DNA of 15,075 nucleotides from Lysobacterales bacterium (lineage in GTDB: Bacteria > Pseudomonadota > Gammaproteobacteria > Xanthomonadales > SZUA-36): assembly GCA_029287515.1 (NCBI GenBank), contig JARFQZ010000262.1, positions 1 to 15,075 of the forward strand, given 5' to 3'. Positions within the stretch are counted from its first letter, which is position 1; every line of letters begins with the position of its first letter. The translations under genes and the position numbers were made by a program. This document shows positions 14,643 to 15,075 of this stretch, piece by piece. Below the pieces are notes generated by a model. That model was not told the origin of the DNA. It did not search any database and worked only from the letters and a program-made list of their open reading frames with translations.

Positions 14643-15075
14643 AAGCTTACTCAGGACTCTCGCTGCTGCGTAAAAGCCTTTCCGGGCACCGTGGCTGGCC
14701 GCGCGCCTGGCGGGACCCCAGTCCGAAAAAACATTACGACATTATCATCATCGGCGCCGGGGGCCACGGCCTGGCCACAGCGTATTACCTGGCCACCAAA
14801 CATGCTGTGAAAAACATCGCGGTACTGGACCGGGGTTATCTTGGCGGGGGCAACTCAGGGCGCAACACACAGGTTTGCCGGTCCAATTATTTCTACCCGG
14901 AAAGCGCCGCTTTTTACGAGCACTCCCTGCGCCTGTATGAAAACCTGTCCCAGGACCTGAATTTCAACATCATGCTGAGTCAGCGCGGCAACCTGGAATT
15001 GAGTCACAGCCTCGAAGAGCTGGAGATGAACCGCCGCTGGGCCACCGCCATGTCGCTCAACGGCATTGATTCGGA
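14639..15075 (+). CDS. soxB: Sarcosine oxidase, beta subunit (3' end cut off)
   Basis: The first 145 residues of the beta subunit of heterotetrameric sarcosine oxidase, which demethylates sarcosine to glycine using FAD and a covalently bound FMN, giving hydrogen peroxide and a one-carbon unit. The start is GTG at 14639 in a GTGA overlap with the preceding stop; it gives the family's N-terminus (xxYSxLSLLR, SGHRGW and AWRDPSPK at about 4-30). The FAD dinucleotide motif IIIIGAGGHGLATAYYL is at 35-51, followed by GGGNSGRNT (69-77) and RSNY (81-84), all hallmarks of SoxB. The segment around RSNY reads QVCRSNYFYPES, where the usual form I recall is closer to TIIRSNYLWDES, so this is a somewhat divergent member. 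The frame is open to the window edge; soxD, soxA and soxG would be expected downstream. Its immediate overlap with a hemolysin III gene is unusual context. Confidence 0.9.
   Translation, partial: MKAYSGLSLLRKSLSGHRGWPRAWRDPSPKKHYDIIIIGAGGHGLATAYYLATKHAVKNIAVLDRGYLGGGNSGRNTQVCRSNYFYPESAAFYEHSLRLYENLSQDLNFNIMLSQRGNLELSHSLEELEMNRRWATAMSLNGIDS

Noticed and set aside
1..15075. CRISPR arrays, tRNA or rRNA genes, insertion sequences
   Set aside because: No regularly spaced direct repeats, cloverleaf-like segments, rRNA-like sequence, transposase motifs or terminal inverted repeats were seen.

Overview
The window looks like chromosomal DNA from a moderately GC-rich gammaproteobacterium. The strongest pointers are full-length relatives of two proteins typical of Gammaproteobacteria: an ABC-F ATPase of the YheS type and a DbpA-type DEAD-box helicase. 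A TonB-dependent receptor, an RND efflux system and a sarcosine oxidase gene fit an environmental, possibly marine, heterotroph. Genus cannot be assigned. There is no IS element, phage gene, tRNA, rRNA or CRISPR array. Genes are tightly packed and both window edges cut a gene.

Layout. (1) 1-636 (+): C-terminal two thirds of a TrxR-like ferredoxin-NADP reductase. (2) 637-828: no protein gene, but a promoter-like sequence, a strongly folding segment with a seven-C loop, and an intrinsic terminator; together these look like an unannotated small RNA of about 124 nt. (3) 829-2268 (-): a probable two-gene unit, an uncharacterised membrane-anchored protein followed by a DUF2189 membrane protein. (4) 2323-4230 (+): yheS-like ABC-F ATPase, divergent from the previous pair. 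(5) 4257-10163 (-): four closely spaced genes read leftward, namely the RND adaptor (MFP), the RND inner-membrane pump, an orphan polytopic membrane protein, and an exported methyltransferase-like protein. (6) 10236-12506 (-): TonB-dependent outer-membrane receptor, separated from the MFP gene by a strong intrinsic terminator. (7) 12619-15075 (+): dbpA, a TrhA/hemolysin III-family gene and the 5' part of soxB (sarcosine oxidase beta), each overlapping the next by 1-4 bases.

How the parts relate. The MFP and RND genes overlap by four bases and surely make one pump; no TolC-type outer-membrane channel and no dedicated regulator lie in the window, so those must be encoded elsewhere. The two downstream genes probably share the pump transcript, but nothing in their sequences ties them to efflux. 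The TonB receptor upstream could form an import/export neighbourhood with the pump, but the terminator between them argues against simple co-transcription. The most interesting non-coding element is the candidate sRNA at 695-818.
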